This document shows positions 1 to 11,075 of a stretch of 64,000 bases of DNA, in pieces. Numbering within the stretch: the first letter of the stretch is position 1; the number at the start of each line of letters is the position of its first letter. The stretch is from positions 925,066,936 through 925,130,935 of the forward strand of contig NC_056743.1 in NCBI RefSeq assembly GCF_019279795.1, in the 5' to 3' direction. A model generated the notes under the pieces. That model searched no databases. It was not told the DNA's origin and saw only the letters and a program-made list of their open reading frames with translations. This DNA comes from Protopterus annectens. Lineage: Eukaryota; Chordata; Ceratodontiformes; Protopteridae. The translations under genes and the position numbers were made by a program.

Positions 1-798
1 CTCTAGGTTAGAGGTAAAACTATTCCTTAAAGGTGTCCTTCATATCAGACCTCTAAGGAAATCAATATCCCCTCCTTGGGATCTCAATTTTGTTCTGGAG
101 AAGCTTACACTGGCACCCTTTGAATCAGCAAGCTGCTCTTCCTTGCAACATTGTACTAGGGGAAAACTGTCTTGTTAGTATCAATTACCTCTGCTAGAAG
201 TGTTTCAGAGTTACAGGCACTGATGTCTATTCCCCTCTTCACTGTCTTCCGTAGAGATAGGGTCTTCCTGCGTACAAACCCTACCTTTATGCCTAAAGTG
301 GTGAATGAGTTATCTTTAGATCAGTCCATTAACCTTCATACCTTTTTTATTCTTCACCCCAGTTTCCCAGTGAGAGAATCCTGCACACCTTAGATGTGCA
401 CAGACAACTCAGATACTACCTTGACAAGACCAAGCATATTTGCAAATCAGACTGCCTATTTGTCTCTTACCACCCAAGAGCTCTGGGTAAGTCAGTTTCC
501 AAGTAAACTATTTGCAGATGGATTTCTAAAGTCATTTCCTTATTTGTCAAATGGAAAGACACTTGCTCCCCCACTGAAGGCTCACTACACCAGAACAGTG
601 TCCTCCTCAGTGGCATTTTTAGGGGTTTGAACACTGGCTCCATTCTGGAGGTAGCTACATGGTCCTCTGTCCATACTTTCACAAAATACTACAAGCTTAA
701 CACCATCTCTAAGTCCAGAGCTGGGTTTGCAAGAGCAATCCTACATGGATTTATTGAGAAAGCTTTGGCTATTCCTCCTCCCAACCTGTCCCAAGCTT
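1..798 (+). pseudogene. Decayed DIRS tyrosine recombinase (3' part)
   Basis: This is the C-terminal half of a DIRS tyrosine recombinase (YR), the enzyme thought to integrate the circular cDNA of DIRS retrotransposons. The segment with SARSVSELQAL and the following FRRDRVFLRTNP aligns with the same region of the better preserved YR at 25771-27351, so the box-I arginine neighbourhood is here. The tail with HTFTKYYKLN corresponds to the nucleophile-tyrosine region, followed by AGFARAIL near 720-750. The reading is broken into at least three frames with stops, for example after 390 and 627, so it is dead. The 5' part of the element lies outside the window. Confidence 0.85.
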
Positions 799-799
799 G

Positions 800-1190
800 A
801 ACTTTGGCATTCTCCCTTATGTGATGAATACTGCAGTGTATGAATAGAAGGACATAGAACAGTTGTATAAAATCGTACCATAACCATAGATGTCCTTCCC
901 CACCAGTATTGTGATCGCCACCCTGTCTTCCCCCTGATGCTTGCCTAGTTTCCTGTTGATATGTTTCCCAACCAGAATCTCAGGCTGGTGCTGAGCGGCA
1001 TACAGTTCTGAGGTACTGATGTCCATTTTATACTCAATGTCTCTTTATGGCCAACATACGCGTAATGTATTGTGACATAGCACATACCTCGCAGTAGCAT
1101 GAAGGCTTTTAGATAATGGCTGGATGTACAAGTCAGCTGGAGGCAGACTCCCTTATGTGATGAATACTTACACAAGTATTCTTTAGCATG
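800..1190 (+). repeat. DIRS right end with internal complementary and terminal repeats
   Basis: After the recombinase stop the motif CTCCCTTATGTGATGAATACT occurs twice in direct orientation, near 810-830 and near 1148-1168. In the intact DIRS at 21758-27799 the internal complementary region and the right terminus show the same direct-repeat relation. I therefore read the first copy as internal complementary region and the second as the right terminus, ending near 1170-1190. The left end is off-window, so this cannot be tested by pairing. Confidence 0.6.
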
Positions 1191-2096
1191 CAATATTTTT
1201 ATATGCTCTACTGATTATTCATTTCTTAACAGCAACTTCTGTTCTAGATTCTACTAAAAAGCTCTACCAGTGCTGGTCTTTCATTTAGGACCCCCTATTT
1301 CTTTCTCTTTTACTCTAATATCAGTCCTTGATAATGGAAGGCAATCTATAGTCTGCAGTCCAAATAAGTTCTTGGCATCTTTCCATTCTGTCACCTTTCA
1401 CTCTCTAGTAGTTTGCTCCCAATACCTTGGTAACTTTGCCAGTTTTCTCCAATATATTCCCGCCACCTCTTGCCTATTGTCTGTATCCCTAATTGCAGTC
1501 ATGCCTATCAGCAAAACCTCCTTTCTCCATTCCTTTTGTTGGCTTAGTTCTTAGAAGACCTTCTGCTGCTTTATGAAAGTAATGTTCTGTATGATTATTG
1601 TTGTTCTCCTTAAAGGTCTGCATCCAAAATCCCAGTCTCTCGCTGTTACTTGAGCTTCCCCATTTCATCATCATCTCTTTACACTTTGAGTTATAGTTTT
1701 CTGCTTGTGCTACATATATGAGCCTTTGCTGTGTTGCTTTAAAATACCCCTTCAACTCAGGTGATCCCAATCCACCCTGTTCTGTTGGAAAAATAAGCTT
1801 ATCCTACTTGACTCTTGCCATCTTCCCCTCACAGATAAAAATCCTTCAGCTCTGTATTAATTGCTATACACAACCTCTCCTCTGGTTGATAAAAATATGC
1901 CTGACCAGTTTATAAGACTAAAGGGACTAAAAACAATTTAACTGCATGTATCTTACTAGTGATGTCCATATAAAGAACTTCCATTTTCTCAGTTTTTGTA
2001 TTATCTTTTTTTAGTCTCTTCCCACATATTCTTAGCTGCCATACCAGTATAATTTTTAATCCATACCCCTAAATACTTAATTTCATCCTGTTTCCA
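1190..2096 (-). pseudogene. L1/Tx1 ORF2 C-terminal region (broken)
   Basis: The minus-strand reading contains the segment GSPELKGYFKATQQRLIYVAQAE followed by lysine/tryptophan-rich text. It parallels GLPDFKGYFRATQLRLLYIAQA in the uninterrupted 241-codon frame at 33692-34417. This is the post-catalytic (thumb and C-terminal) part of an L1-clade ORF2 protein, not the catalytic palm. The stretch near 2096-1920 matches 36990-37170 of the plus-strand copy (motif with KYLGVWIK). Stops and frame changes occur throughout. Confidence 0.75.
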
Positions 2097-2740
2097 TAAA
2101 TATAACAATGAGTGAGAAGGTCAGTAAAAACCAATCAGTAAAAACAAAATGAAAACTCCAACAAAGCTAGAACTTCCACTGAGTGACATCTCAAACCTCT
2201 TGTATCAGAGGCACATGGGATATATGCAATCCTCATGACCATCAGATGTTTCAGCAAATTGGTGATTCTGAATGCCCATGACTTTTTTTGTCATTTTACT
2301 AGAAAATTTCAGGCCAATAAAGCCAAAACCCATTAGCTGTGGGTATGCATATTTTGGCCATGTTATGACCTCATCAACACAGCACAAACAGAGTGTTTGA
2401 CTAAGCATTAGAAACACAGGGCTGTTATACCCAGCTGATGCCCATTATCATTAGGGTCACTGCAAAAATATCCCAAACAGCAAACTAAAACAATGAGTGA
2501 GAAGGTCACTAAAAAAACAATCAGTAAAAACAAAATGAAAACTCCAGCAAAGCTAGAACTTCCACTGAGTGACCCCCCAAACCTCTTGTATCAGAGGCAC
2601 ATAGGATATATGCAAATGATCCTCATGAACATCAGGTGTTTCAGCTCATTGGCGATTCTGATTGCTCATGACTTGTTTCGTCATTTTACTTGACATTTTC
2701 AGGCCAATAAAGCCAAACCCCACTAGCTGTGTATCCTCCT
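2097..2740. repeat. Tandemly duplicated unnamed interspersed repeat
   Basis: Two copies of the same sequence lie about 385 bp apart: one begins with ACAATGAGTGAGAAGGTCA near 2105 and the other near 2490. Both contain AAACCTCTTGTATCAGAGGC and ATATATGCAA and end near GCCAATAAAGCCAAA. A third, shorter relative lies at 37330-37450. In the LINE this block sits where the reverse-transcriptase active site should be. I do not recognise the family. Confidence 0.65.
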
Positions 2741-3760
2741 AATTAACTTTATAATTTTTTCAGGGAATGCAAATGCTTCCGTTGCTGTACTCATAAAATC
2801 CAAGCTTATGCATGTCAAATGCTTACTCTGCATCAAGGCTCACCAACAACAATGGTATTTTCTTAATTTCTGCTTCCCTCTGGATCATCACTGTTCTTTT
2901 TATGTTGTCAAATGTTTGCCTCCCCTCCACAAAATCACCATTGTTACAGATCTATCAATTTTGGCATCACTTTTGCCATTCTTTCAGCCATTATAGAAAT
3001 AAACACTTTATAATCATGTTTTAGTATTGAACTGGGCCTGTATGAAGCTGGATCTGATGGATCTTTACCCTCTTTGGGTATTACAGATACTACCACTTTC
3101 TTCCAGGATGTTGGTACTTCTCCTCCTCTTAAAATACTGTTAAACAAAACCTTCCAGGTCTTTATCGTTTTTTCCTTCCTAGCTTCCAAACTTCCACAAG
3201 AATGCCATCTATTCCTGCAGAGTGGTTTATACATCACAATTTTTATCTCATTTCCTCCTATTCTAACTTAATAATTGAGCCTTCTCCCCCCTCAAGCCTT
3301 GGCATATTTAATTCTTCCATAAACACTTCCATTTGAATCTTTTCTTGCTTTCCACATTTCTCTACTTTATACAGACTTTCATACAATTTCCAAAATATTC
3401 TAATACTTCTACATGAGCCTTTGTTATCTTCCTTGCTATAGATCCCCTAAGTATGATGACAGCCCTTTCTATTTTCTGTTGTGCTAAATGTTTTTGTGCT
3501 CTGGAGTTATCAAAAAACAGTTGCTTAACAGCATTCTTTCTAAACTCATGCATGTTAGCAAGGTAATCACTTATTTTCTGTTTAGCATTCTGTAGTTGCT
3601 CTGTGAGATTCCCCCTATTTTGCAATACTTTAATATTTGTCAGTTGCTCTAAATAATTTTTGGTACTTCTTAACCATATCTTCCTTTCTTTTATTTCCAC
3701 CCTATTTTTAATTCCACTGTATTTGCATCCCACTCCCTGGCTATATTTTCAGAAGTTTTT
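2740..3760 (-). pseudogene. L1/Tx1 ORF2: linker and start of reverse transcriptase
   Basis: On the minus strand 3237-2944 carries PTSWKKVVVSVIPKEGKDP and then SYRPSSILKHDYKVF, the signature of the first reverse-transcriptase blocks of L1/Tx1 LINEs (family knowledge: P-x-SW, IPKxGKDP, YRPISLLN-DYKI). Upstream, 3733-3362 is a charged linker between endonuclease and RT with ERKIWLRSTKNYLEQL. The two parts are in different frames. The catalytic FADD block is missing because the repeat at 2097-2740 replaces it. Confidence 0.8.
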
Positions 3761-3818
3761 ATCTTTTCTAATAGCTCATGAATAATTTCCACTGCCCATT
3801 CCTTAAATTCTACTCTTT

Positions 3819-4600
3819 TCAACAGATAGGCGGGGATCCCCAATGTCTCATTTTTATTTCATTACCCTCTGTTTTTATTTTAGTTATTGTTGGTGCATGA
3901 TCTGAAATAGTTTTTGTGTGCATTTTAAGACCTTCAATTAAATGCACGTTCCTGTGAAATGTAAATTTTGTCTTGCCTAGCCCAATTTTTGTATCTTGAG
4001 GAATAATATGTAAATTCACTCCAAATTCCTAGTACTGAATTCACATCTTCCATGCCAAATATTTAAATTTCTTTAAAAATCTACCTTCCTTTGTTATATT
4101 TCCCTTTCTGTGTCCCCAGACACATCTTCATTGTTGCAAATCAATTACCAGTCCCAACCTATAAGTAATATTCCTTACTAAAAGCTGATTATTTCTCCAT
4201 GAATTTTCTTTAGATCCATTATAGCAGTTTTCAGTGGAATATAAATACATGCCAGTGTAATCCTCCTCCCTTGCCAGTAGCCCCTTATTACTACGAATCT
4301 ACCATTATTGTCTTTTTTTTTTCTTCTATTACTATTGGAGCTGCTCTTGCAAATAATATAAGTACTCCTGTCTTCCTCTGCTGCAGGTATTCCCCTGAAT
4401 AACCATCCTGAAAAAAACATTCTTTATCAAATTCATGCGTTCATTTCTTTCCAAGTGTGTCTCCTGTACCAGAGCTATTTGCACTCTCCATTTTATAGTA
4501 CAGTTCACTACTCTTTCTTTTTTGTCTTTATCTATGAGACCATTAACATTTAAAGACATTATAGAAATAATCATATTATTGAGCAATTATTATTCCCATC
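3819..4600 (-). pseudogene. L1/Tx1 APE-type endonuclease domain
   Basis: The minus-strand frame 4586-4332 starts with SIMSLNVNGLIDKDKKERVV and continues with ALVQETHLERNE, the N-terminal hallmark of the apurinic-like endonuclease of L1-clade ORF2 (SLNVNGL and QETH contain metal-binding residues). Frames 4420-4178 and 4019-3819 continue the domain, the latter with ISDHAPTITKIK, matching the conserved SDH box. This enzyme normally nicks the target to prime reverse transcription. Three frames are needed, so it is inactive. Confidence 0.85.
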
Positions 4601-4752
4601 TTTTATGTATAACAGTTTTTTTGTTAAATGTCTCATTCCAGGTTTTGTGTTACATGCATGCAGTGTCTGGCAGGTTAATCCTTTATCTAGTTGTTTCTTG
4701 TCATCTATGTCACAACTTGCAGAACTTTTTGTTTTATTGAAAACACTCAAAA

Positions 4753-4754
<2 letters not shown>

Positions 4755-4804
<50 letters not shown>
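4755..4804. repeat. (CA)n microsatellite
   Basis: About 25 uninterrupted CA units. Apparent reading frames through it are low-complexity Thr-His or Cys-Val runs and are not coding. Confidence 0.97.
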
Positions 4805-4807
<3 letters not shown>

Positions 4808-4869
4808 AAAAAATACCCTGTAAAACCTACTAACATAATAATAACACACAAAACTATGTATTCTTCAAA

Positions 4870-5470
4870 TATTTAAGTTTTACCTCCCCCAGTAGGATCA
4901 AAAGTTCCAAACTGACAGTCCCACACACACAGACTTTAAACAGAAAGACAGATTATCCATGTTAAGACTCATGGTAGAGTTTGTAATTCTATTAACTGCA
5001 GCTTGGTTTTGCTTTATCTTTATAGTTCACCCAGCTAAGAAAACATTTGAATGCTTTTAGAAAACATTTCCTCTAAGATATTTCTCTTTATCATATTGTC
5101 TGGTAGTGACATCAGAACTAAATACAGGACTGTTTACTAGAAAAAAGACCTTATCATATTCAATATTATTTTTCATTTACTTGCTTTCTGTTAAAAGTTG
5201 TTACTGTATAAAGCTAATAGCCTTAACTCAGTCATTCCCTATGCAAGAATGAGAAAATACACACTTATTTTTCTTTTGTCATGTTCTTTTAACCAGATCC
5301 TTTTTTATTTTATTTTTTTTACATTTCACTGTCTAGATTTCTAAAAACTGAACAGTGAGAAAGAGAGAAGAAGGGAGAAATAAACAAAAAGAATAAACAG
5401 AAGCACCTATTTATATTAGTATCCCCATTACACTTAAAAATAACTGAAAAAAAATATTTATAATATGCAG
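4870..5470. other. AT-rich spacer, no gene seen
   Basis: AT-rich sequence between the ORF1-like and ORF2-like parts of the minus-strand LINE. I see no motif, hairpin or coding signature. It is probably inter-ORF LINE sequence or decayed filler. Confidence 0.4.
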
Positions 5471-5479
5471 ATAAAATTA

Positions 5480-6990
5480 TGCTATACTGAAGTAATACTG
5501 TTAAGAAAAAAATTTGTTTTGCTTACAGTTAATTCTGTCCCTCCTCTTCCCCTCCCCTGAGTATTTTTCCAAAAATTAGTGACATAAAGTAGGGCATATT
5601 CTGCAGAGTCTCCTACAAGGTTAGCAAAGTCCAAACAAGTCCAGTATTTCCAGATTTTCTTGTTCTGTCCAGTTACACAAATATAATTGTTGCTTTGTAA
5701 TCCCACATTTGTATTTTTCCAGGTTACTCATTTTAGTCTCTAAATGTTAATAACATGAAGCAGGGCATATGCTTTAGAGTTCCCTGCAAATTTAACAAAG
5801 TCCAAGAAAGTCCAATATTTCCAGATTTTCTTCTTTTATTCCTGTTCATCTCCATCTCCCAAACCCTGTCTCTGCTTCATCTCCAATCTACTCTAGATTC
5901 TTCTAGTCAACTCTTGTGCTTTATTCCCTTTCTCAAGCATTTTCCTTTACAACACTGGGAATGGTTTCACTGGCACAGTCTCTGTGTGGTCTTTATTACC
6001 AGAAGAACAAGACACAGAATCTCCTTCTGTTTCACAGCTCACTTTTTGTTGGACAAACTTTTGTATTTCTTCCTTAGTATGCACTTCATCAAAAAATGTT
6101 TTTGTTCCCCATTTTGAAGATAGCTGGGTACAGCGGTTTGAATTTCACACCTGCTTCTCGACATTCCCTATATAATGGAATAAATGTATTCCTCTTCTGC
6201 CTGGTGTACAATAAGTAGTCATTCTCCACAAACACTCTGCTGTCTCCCACTTTTAATACTTTGTCCTTCTGTCACAGTTTTGTCAGAATCAACTCCTTCT
6301 GCTGGTAAGATTGAATTTTTACTATTAAAGGTCTCAGTTGTTTTCTCATAGCCAGATTTGGAGAATACACACAATGTGTCCTTTCAGTTAATAATTCCTG
6401 TTGTGGAATACCAGTTTAGTTGCTTATTTGAAATTAATATAGTCTGTTCCTTCTAGCTTCTCAGGTTTTCTCTACGTGCTCTGTCCTCTAATTCTATTTG
6501 TTTATGAAGCATCTCTTCCTTCCTGTGTAGTTTCATATTCAGCCGGCCTTTTCTTCATTTCAACTTCTGAGTTTTGCAGTTTTATCATCTCATTTATCTG
6601 CTTAAAGCTTCTAATATTTTTGCAGCGTTTTATTGTTTGAGTTGATATACTTAATCAGTGTTTCATTTATTTTAATCAGGTCTATATGAAATTGCTTTAT
6701 ACTTTCCTCAAGGGTACTGAAAGTCATGTTGGAGCTTGCACTTCTTTTTGCTGTACAGCTACTGTACTTTTCCCAGTCAATGTTTTTTCATCACCTTTTG
6801 TTGGTTATTTTCCTTTAAATCCTCTATATTTCATTTTTCCTAACATCCAGGTAGTGCGCTTACTAGTTAGTTACTGAAATTTACTCAGAAGTCCAGGTCC
6901 ACTGGCCTTCTCTACTAAGTTTCTGTTTTCACACTGGGAGAGCCAGAATTAAGCTCTTATTCAGTGTGCCGCCATCTTGAAAGTTATGAA
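5480..6990 (-). pseudogene. L1/Tx1 ORF1-like region with internal duplication
   Basis: Minus-strand leader with ATGGCGGC near 6970, followed by lysine/glutamate-rich, coiled-coil-like text and a C-terminal frame (5706-5482) with KKIWKYWTCLDFANL. ORF1 of L1-type LINEs is an RNA-binding chaperone with a coiled coil; assignment here rests on position and composition. A roughly 90-bp segment is duplicated at 5571-5661 and 5741-5832, both encoding KIWKYWT-FLDF-like text. Many stops are present. Confidence 0.5.
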
Positions 6991-6999
6991 AGCTGTATT

Positions 7000-7620
7000 A
7001 TTGGCCTTAGAGAGAGCATCTAAGACCTGTGCCCTGCTTGATAGTTGGAGGGATTATGTTAGATGAGATGGCATTTCCTTGGGGGTGGATGGGGGTAAAA
7101 GAAGAGTAAAGTTGTAACTGAATTTGTCAGCCAGAATATTTGCTGTATTTCCTAGTTCTGTGAATGTGGTTCAATTTACCAACAGTTCAGCCTTTGAGGT
7201 TTCGGATGTAACTAAAGAAGACTTTACAGTTGTTCTTGGCCTGTGACACTGTCTTCACCTCAACATTTGTTTTGTTGGACTTAAGTAGTCCTCTTGTCTA
7301 TTCAGTTTGATGAGAGGTGTTTTATATTTTTGATGTTATACTTCCTAATTTTAGCTATGACTTTTCTTCTCTTGTTGTACAACTTTTTTAATTTTGGATT
7401 ACACCTGAGTGGTTTGTTTTTTTGTTTAGTTTTGGGCATACTTCTGGTAGGTACAACAGCCTCTATGCAATCATTAACATGGTTGTATAGACCTTCTGTG
7501 AGTAATTCTGCATAGGCTGGGTTTGGAGGGGCTTGCAATTTTGAAGGGTTATCACTTAATAAAAGGTAGTTTGCCTTGGAGTAGTTTCTAACTGTTATAG
7601 AGCTTGCTGGGGTTACATAA
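7000..7620 (-). pseudogene. CR1-like LINE fragment between endonuclease and RT
   Basis: The minus-strand frame 7538-7302 carries KPLRCNPKLKKLYNKRRKV, typical of the basic linker between endonuclease and RT of CR1/L2-type LINEs. Minus-strand text below 7290 contains FFSYIRNLKG, matching the conserved F-x-YIRxxK block. Stops and frame shifts interrupt it, and both ends are truncated. It lies next to the 5' end of the L1/Tx1 copy. Confidence 0.6.
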
Positions 7621-7639
7621 TTATAAAAAAATGAACAGG

Positions 7640-9262
7640 CACAGGAATCTGTCTAGTTCCTACTTCACCACCACAAGTGTTGAGGAAAAAAATAAAAAAA
7701 ACAAAGAAACTAGTCGTCTTAAAACTTAATTGATGAGCTCAGTCACGATAATATAAAAAAATCATGAAACCTAGGTAGTGTTCCAAAACAACCACCTTTA
7801 TTCATCACAGACAAGCAACCCTCAGTAACAAAAAATCAGAAATATTTTAATAATGTTAAACCTATCCTATTTTGTATACTTAAAAGTAGGTGTGGAAAAT
7901 GTACGTATTGTTTTCTTTTAAACCAGCCTATTCAAGGCAAACAGTATAAACACGGCTGTAAAACTGCATTTTAGAACAAGAAACCACCCCAACACACTAC
8001 TACTGATTAAATCAAACTAAATCCTAGTTAAGGAAAACACTACGTATCTATTTGCAACCCACATTCCAAAACCATTATTAAGAAAAGCATAAATACACAT
8101 AAAAAAACTTTTAACTAAAATCGCTTTTGGCTATTTAATTCAATAAAGCCTTTATCAGGTCTGTGACAAGAACTAACATCAAGAAAAAAACACGGTTATC
8201 TATTCATAAACATAATCTAAATAGAACACTATACATATGTCTAATAATATGCTCTAGTAAATATCTATCCATGTGTATTAGTGTGCATAAAAAATAAGTA
8301 ATTAACAGCTCCAAAAAAATGTCAGGGCTTTGCAAAAAAAAATTGTCATGACAGTTTTCATGTTTACAGCCCCAAAACATGTTTATACAATGAAAATTAG
8401 TAGAAAAAAACATACAAAGAATTCAGAAAACAGTGGATGAAGTAAACTAGTAATGTATAAAAGTGTGCAGGTGTGTGCATGAGTGTGCATGAAAGTCCAC
8501 AAGTGTGGTAAATGCGGGAATTATACCAATGCTACATGGTAATAGCAGCATAAAGAAAAAAAATGTGTTTTGAATTTACCTTTCAGATCTCTGGTGTGAT
8601 GCTATTAATCTAATCATTATACACATAATTTTATTATTATTTAGTATATTTTTAGTACTGAAAATATTTCCTCAAAATATTCCCTAAAACCTTTACAGAT
8701 TGTGTGGCAGCTTACGTTAATTCAATACACTCTTAATAGAGCAGTAATAGTTAAGTCATGGTTTTCTGAATGCATGTAATTTCAACTGCCACCATAATTC
8801 TTTTTTCTGCAAAACAAAATTGGTGTTTCTTTCTAGTTCATCCATCTCCACACAATCCAGAATGATAAATTTAAAACTAGAATGTCTGGGGTGATCTAAT
8901 AAGTGTTTGGACAAAGCATTCCTCTGGCATTTACATCGGATGTCAGAAAGATGACTTGAAATCCTCCTTTTCAGTTATTTCATAGTCTTACCCCCATAAA
9001 ATGCAGGGCAGTCATTGCACATGGCCCTATATACAACTTTTTCAGTGTTACAGTTAACACCTGCTGAAGATTTCACCATCTTTTTAAGATACAGGCACTC
9101 TAATGAGTCACACTCCATCAAGTATTCATAAAAAGTGCAGTTAGGCGGCCCACAGATTTTAGGGCTCATGTCAATCTGGTGTTCCTTATTTTTCTTTTCA
9201 ACATAGCTATGTATGCTTCTGCTCTTTTTATATACAAAAGTAGGGTGTGTGTGTGTGTCTTT
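7640..9262 (-). pseudogene. Penelope-like element, GIY-YIG half and 3' UTR
   Basis: The minus-strand frame from about 9240 carries KICGPPNCTFY, then VNCNTEKVVYRAMCNDCPAFYGGKT: a Cys-rich linker followed by a GIY-YIG endonuclease core with VVY and YGGKT in place of GIY and YIG. Past a stop near 8975 the text continues in other frames with RRISSHLSDIRCKC and FKFIILDCVE, the family's Arg/His helix and later strand. The lower part (8500-7640) is non-coding; it includes CCTGATAAAGGCTTTATTGA near 8160-8140, resembling the GATGAAGG motif in the 3' UTR of the PLE at 44460. Probably the same element as the RT at 11075-12730, split by an R2-like LINE. Confidence 0.75.
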
Positions 9263-9345
9263 CGGCTTTTCCCGGTTAGGGGTCGCCACAGCGGAACTCC
9301 CGTCCGCTAATGATTGGCAGTAGAGTTTTGCTAATTGTCAGTGAG
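9262..9345 (-). mobile_element. 3' fragment of a tRNA-headed SINE
   Basis: CTTTCGGCTTTTCCCGGTTA and the following GGGGTCGCCACAGCGGAACT match the 3' end of the SINE at 12312-12541 in the same orientation, and of 53800-54055 in the opposite one. Only about 80 bp remain. A short (TG)n run (9246-9260) adjoins its tail. Confidence 0.8.
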
Positions 9346-9349
9346 GATG

Positions 9350-11075
9350 GCCCAGTTTTCCCTTTTTTAATTTCTCCGAGTCTTTTGGGTTTCTAATACC
9401 ATGATGGGAATAGACCCCATTCCTAGTCAAAGTATGATCAAAGTCCATGAAATTAATATTGTTACAATCTTTGATGTTAGCTAAAAGTGCTCTTCTCAGC
9501 ACTCGCAATGTGCCCAGTAATGACTCCTTCTACAATCCTTCTGCAATTCATATGGAGTTACATGTATTGGTAACATATCCAAGTATGATTATAAATTATT
9601 TTTTATAAGACCTGCTGCCCCTACTACTGCTGGAACTGTCTGGGTATCCTCCTTCCACATTGCCCTCATTTCTGCCTGCAAATCCTGGTATTTTATGACT
9701 TTGTGTCTCTATGTACATAAGACACTGTAGTCACTGGGTGTAGCAATTTCAGTAATCAATGCTACTTTTGTCTTCTTTTCATGGACTACTATATCTGTTT
9801 TTCTCACATCTATTGTTTGAACTGTTGGTAGGGGTGATGTGAACTTCAGCATTGTTTATGATGCTTTGTGGCTCATGTTTCCAATGTTTTTCAACCACTT
9901 CAGTACTATAATGTTTGCACAATCCCCAATGCAATAGTCTTGCCACATTATTATGCCTTTCAGTATGCAATCCTTCTGCCATTAGTATATCACAACCAGC
10001 TACAAGATGTGCAATTGTTTCCAGTTCTATTTTACAAAACCTACATTTGTCTGTTTCTCTCTCATGTTCCATAGACCTTGTAAACCAACGTAGTCCACAA
10101 TCTTAGGCCACCAATATTATCCTTTCATCTTTTGTTTTAAATTCACCTCGCCTTAACCATCCCTGCCTTCAATCCTGATCAACATAAGGTTGCTCCAAGA
10201 GTTTCCTATACTTGCAATTATATTTATGCATTTTCCACATTTCTTGCCTTCTCATCTGGTCCTTCACCTTATATTCTTTCTTTTGTTTTTTGGCACATTC
10301 AGTTGCTGCCTGATTTTATCTACTTCTGGTTTGATTTCCATTTCTGCTTGATGCTGATATGCTTCTGCTAAACTAAGCAGGGAAGTCATCTTAGACTTTT
10401 TCTCCTCATTTAAGAACTTTCACTACATTCAGGCCTTGTGAAGTCAACAGATATGTGTGCAGCCCTACAATTGCAGATCTATACATTTAATCAGTTTCAA
10501 GGAGGCCTATACCTCTTTCAGAATGTGGAATATATAATCTTAGTATGCACTGATTTTTATAAATCATTTGATGAGCATGAAGCAGCCTTCTTGTTTTCTT
10601 GTCTAACCTGTCCAACACATTTTGGGACCAATCAGTCACTCCAAAGCCACAAGTTAAGACAGGTAGAACAAATTAGTTTATAGCTTGGACTTTGTTCCTA
10701 GATGTCAGTGCTGTTTTTAGTATTAATTTAAGCCTTCTAAAGTATTCCTTTGAGAGTTGAGTTTTATTCACATTTGTTCAAGTTTTATGGTTGATCTTTC
10801 ATAAATTCCCAAATATTTATACACTCCCTCTTGTCCAAATTCTTTTATATCACATTTCTCTCCCAAACTGATGTTTCCTTGGTGGTGCAGCTTTCCTGCT
10901 TTAAAGGTTGCTTTTGCACATTTATCAAGACCAAATGACATTCTTATATCATCTGAAAAAGTTGTAACTACTTGCAGTTGTGCTTTTATTTCCTCAACTA
11001 ATGAACTATACAGTTTTAAATCATCTACCCCGTAATAATGGCTTTAACTGTATTGAAATCCCAGGTATAACTTAG
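9350..11075 (-). pseudogene. R2-like LINE, 3' half (RT thumb, zinc knuckle, tail domain)
   Basis: Reading the minus strand from 11050: GVDDLKLYSS is a reverse-transcriptase active-site block (YxDDLKLY), followed by DIRMSFGLDKCAKATFKAGK and YKYLGIYE. Near 10140-10080 WLRRGEFK and CGLRWFTRS lead to the Cys-His segment (minus frame 10072-9779) DKCRFCKIELETIAHLVAGC and RHNNVARLLHWGLCKHY. Further on, KYQDLQAEM and VPAVVGAAG lie near 9700-9600. This order matches the C-terminus of LINEs annotated as R2-like. It is 5'-truncated inside the RT, needs several frames, and interrupts the PLE that resumes below 9262. Confidence 0.65.

Larger units (their letters stand above)
1185..7000 (-). mobile_element. 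L1/Tx1-like LINE, minus strand, interrupted
   Basis: A long, dead non-LTR retrotransposon read on the minus strand. From its 5' end it holds a leader with ATGGCGGC near 6970, an ORF1-like region to about 5480, an AT-rich spacer with a CA microsatellite, an APE-type endonuclease (about 4600-3819), a linker, the first part of the reverse transcriptase and, beyond a 0.64-kb foreign repeat, the ORF2 C-terminal region. It lacks its 3' UTR: homology to the copy at 33590-35278 stops near 1185, where a DIRS right terminus begins. A DIRS element therefore probably inserted here, with the LINE tail outside the window to the left. Confidence 0.75.

Noticed and set aside
4691-4876. Open frames across CA and TA microsatellites (also 13814-14157, 50114-50411, 51034-51374)
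   Set aside because: Their protein text is Thr-His, Cys-Val or Tyr-Ile dipeptide runs from simple repeats and not genes.
10438-10683. Plus-strand frame of 81 codons, and other 60-100-codon frames in 14-20 kb and 54-63 kb
   Set aside because: They are antisense to LINE text or lack any motif, codon bias or neighbour support; stops are infrequent enough by chance in AT/T-rich DNA.
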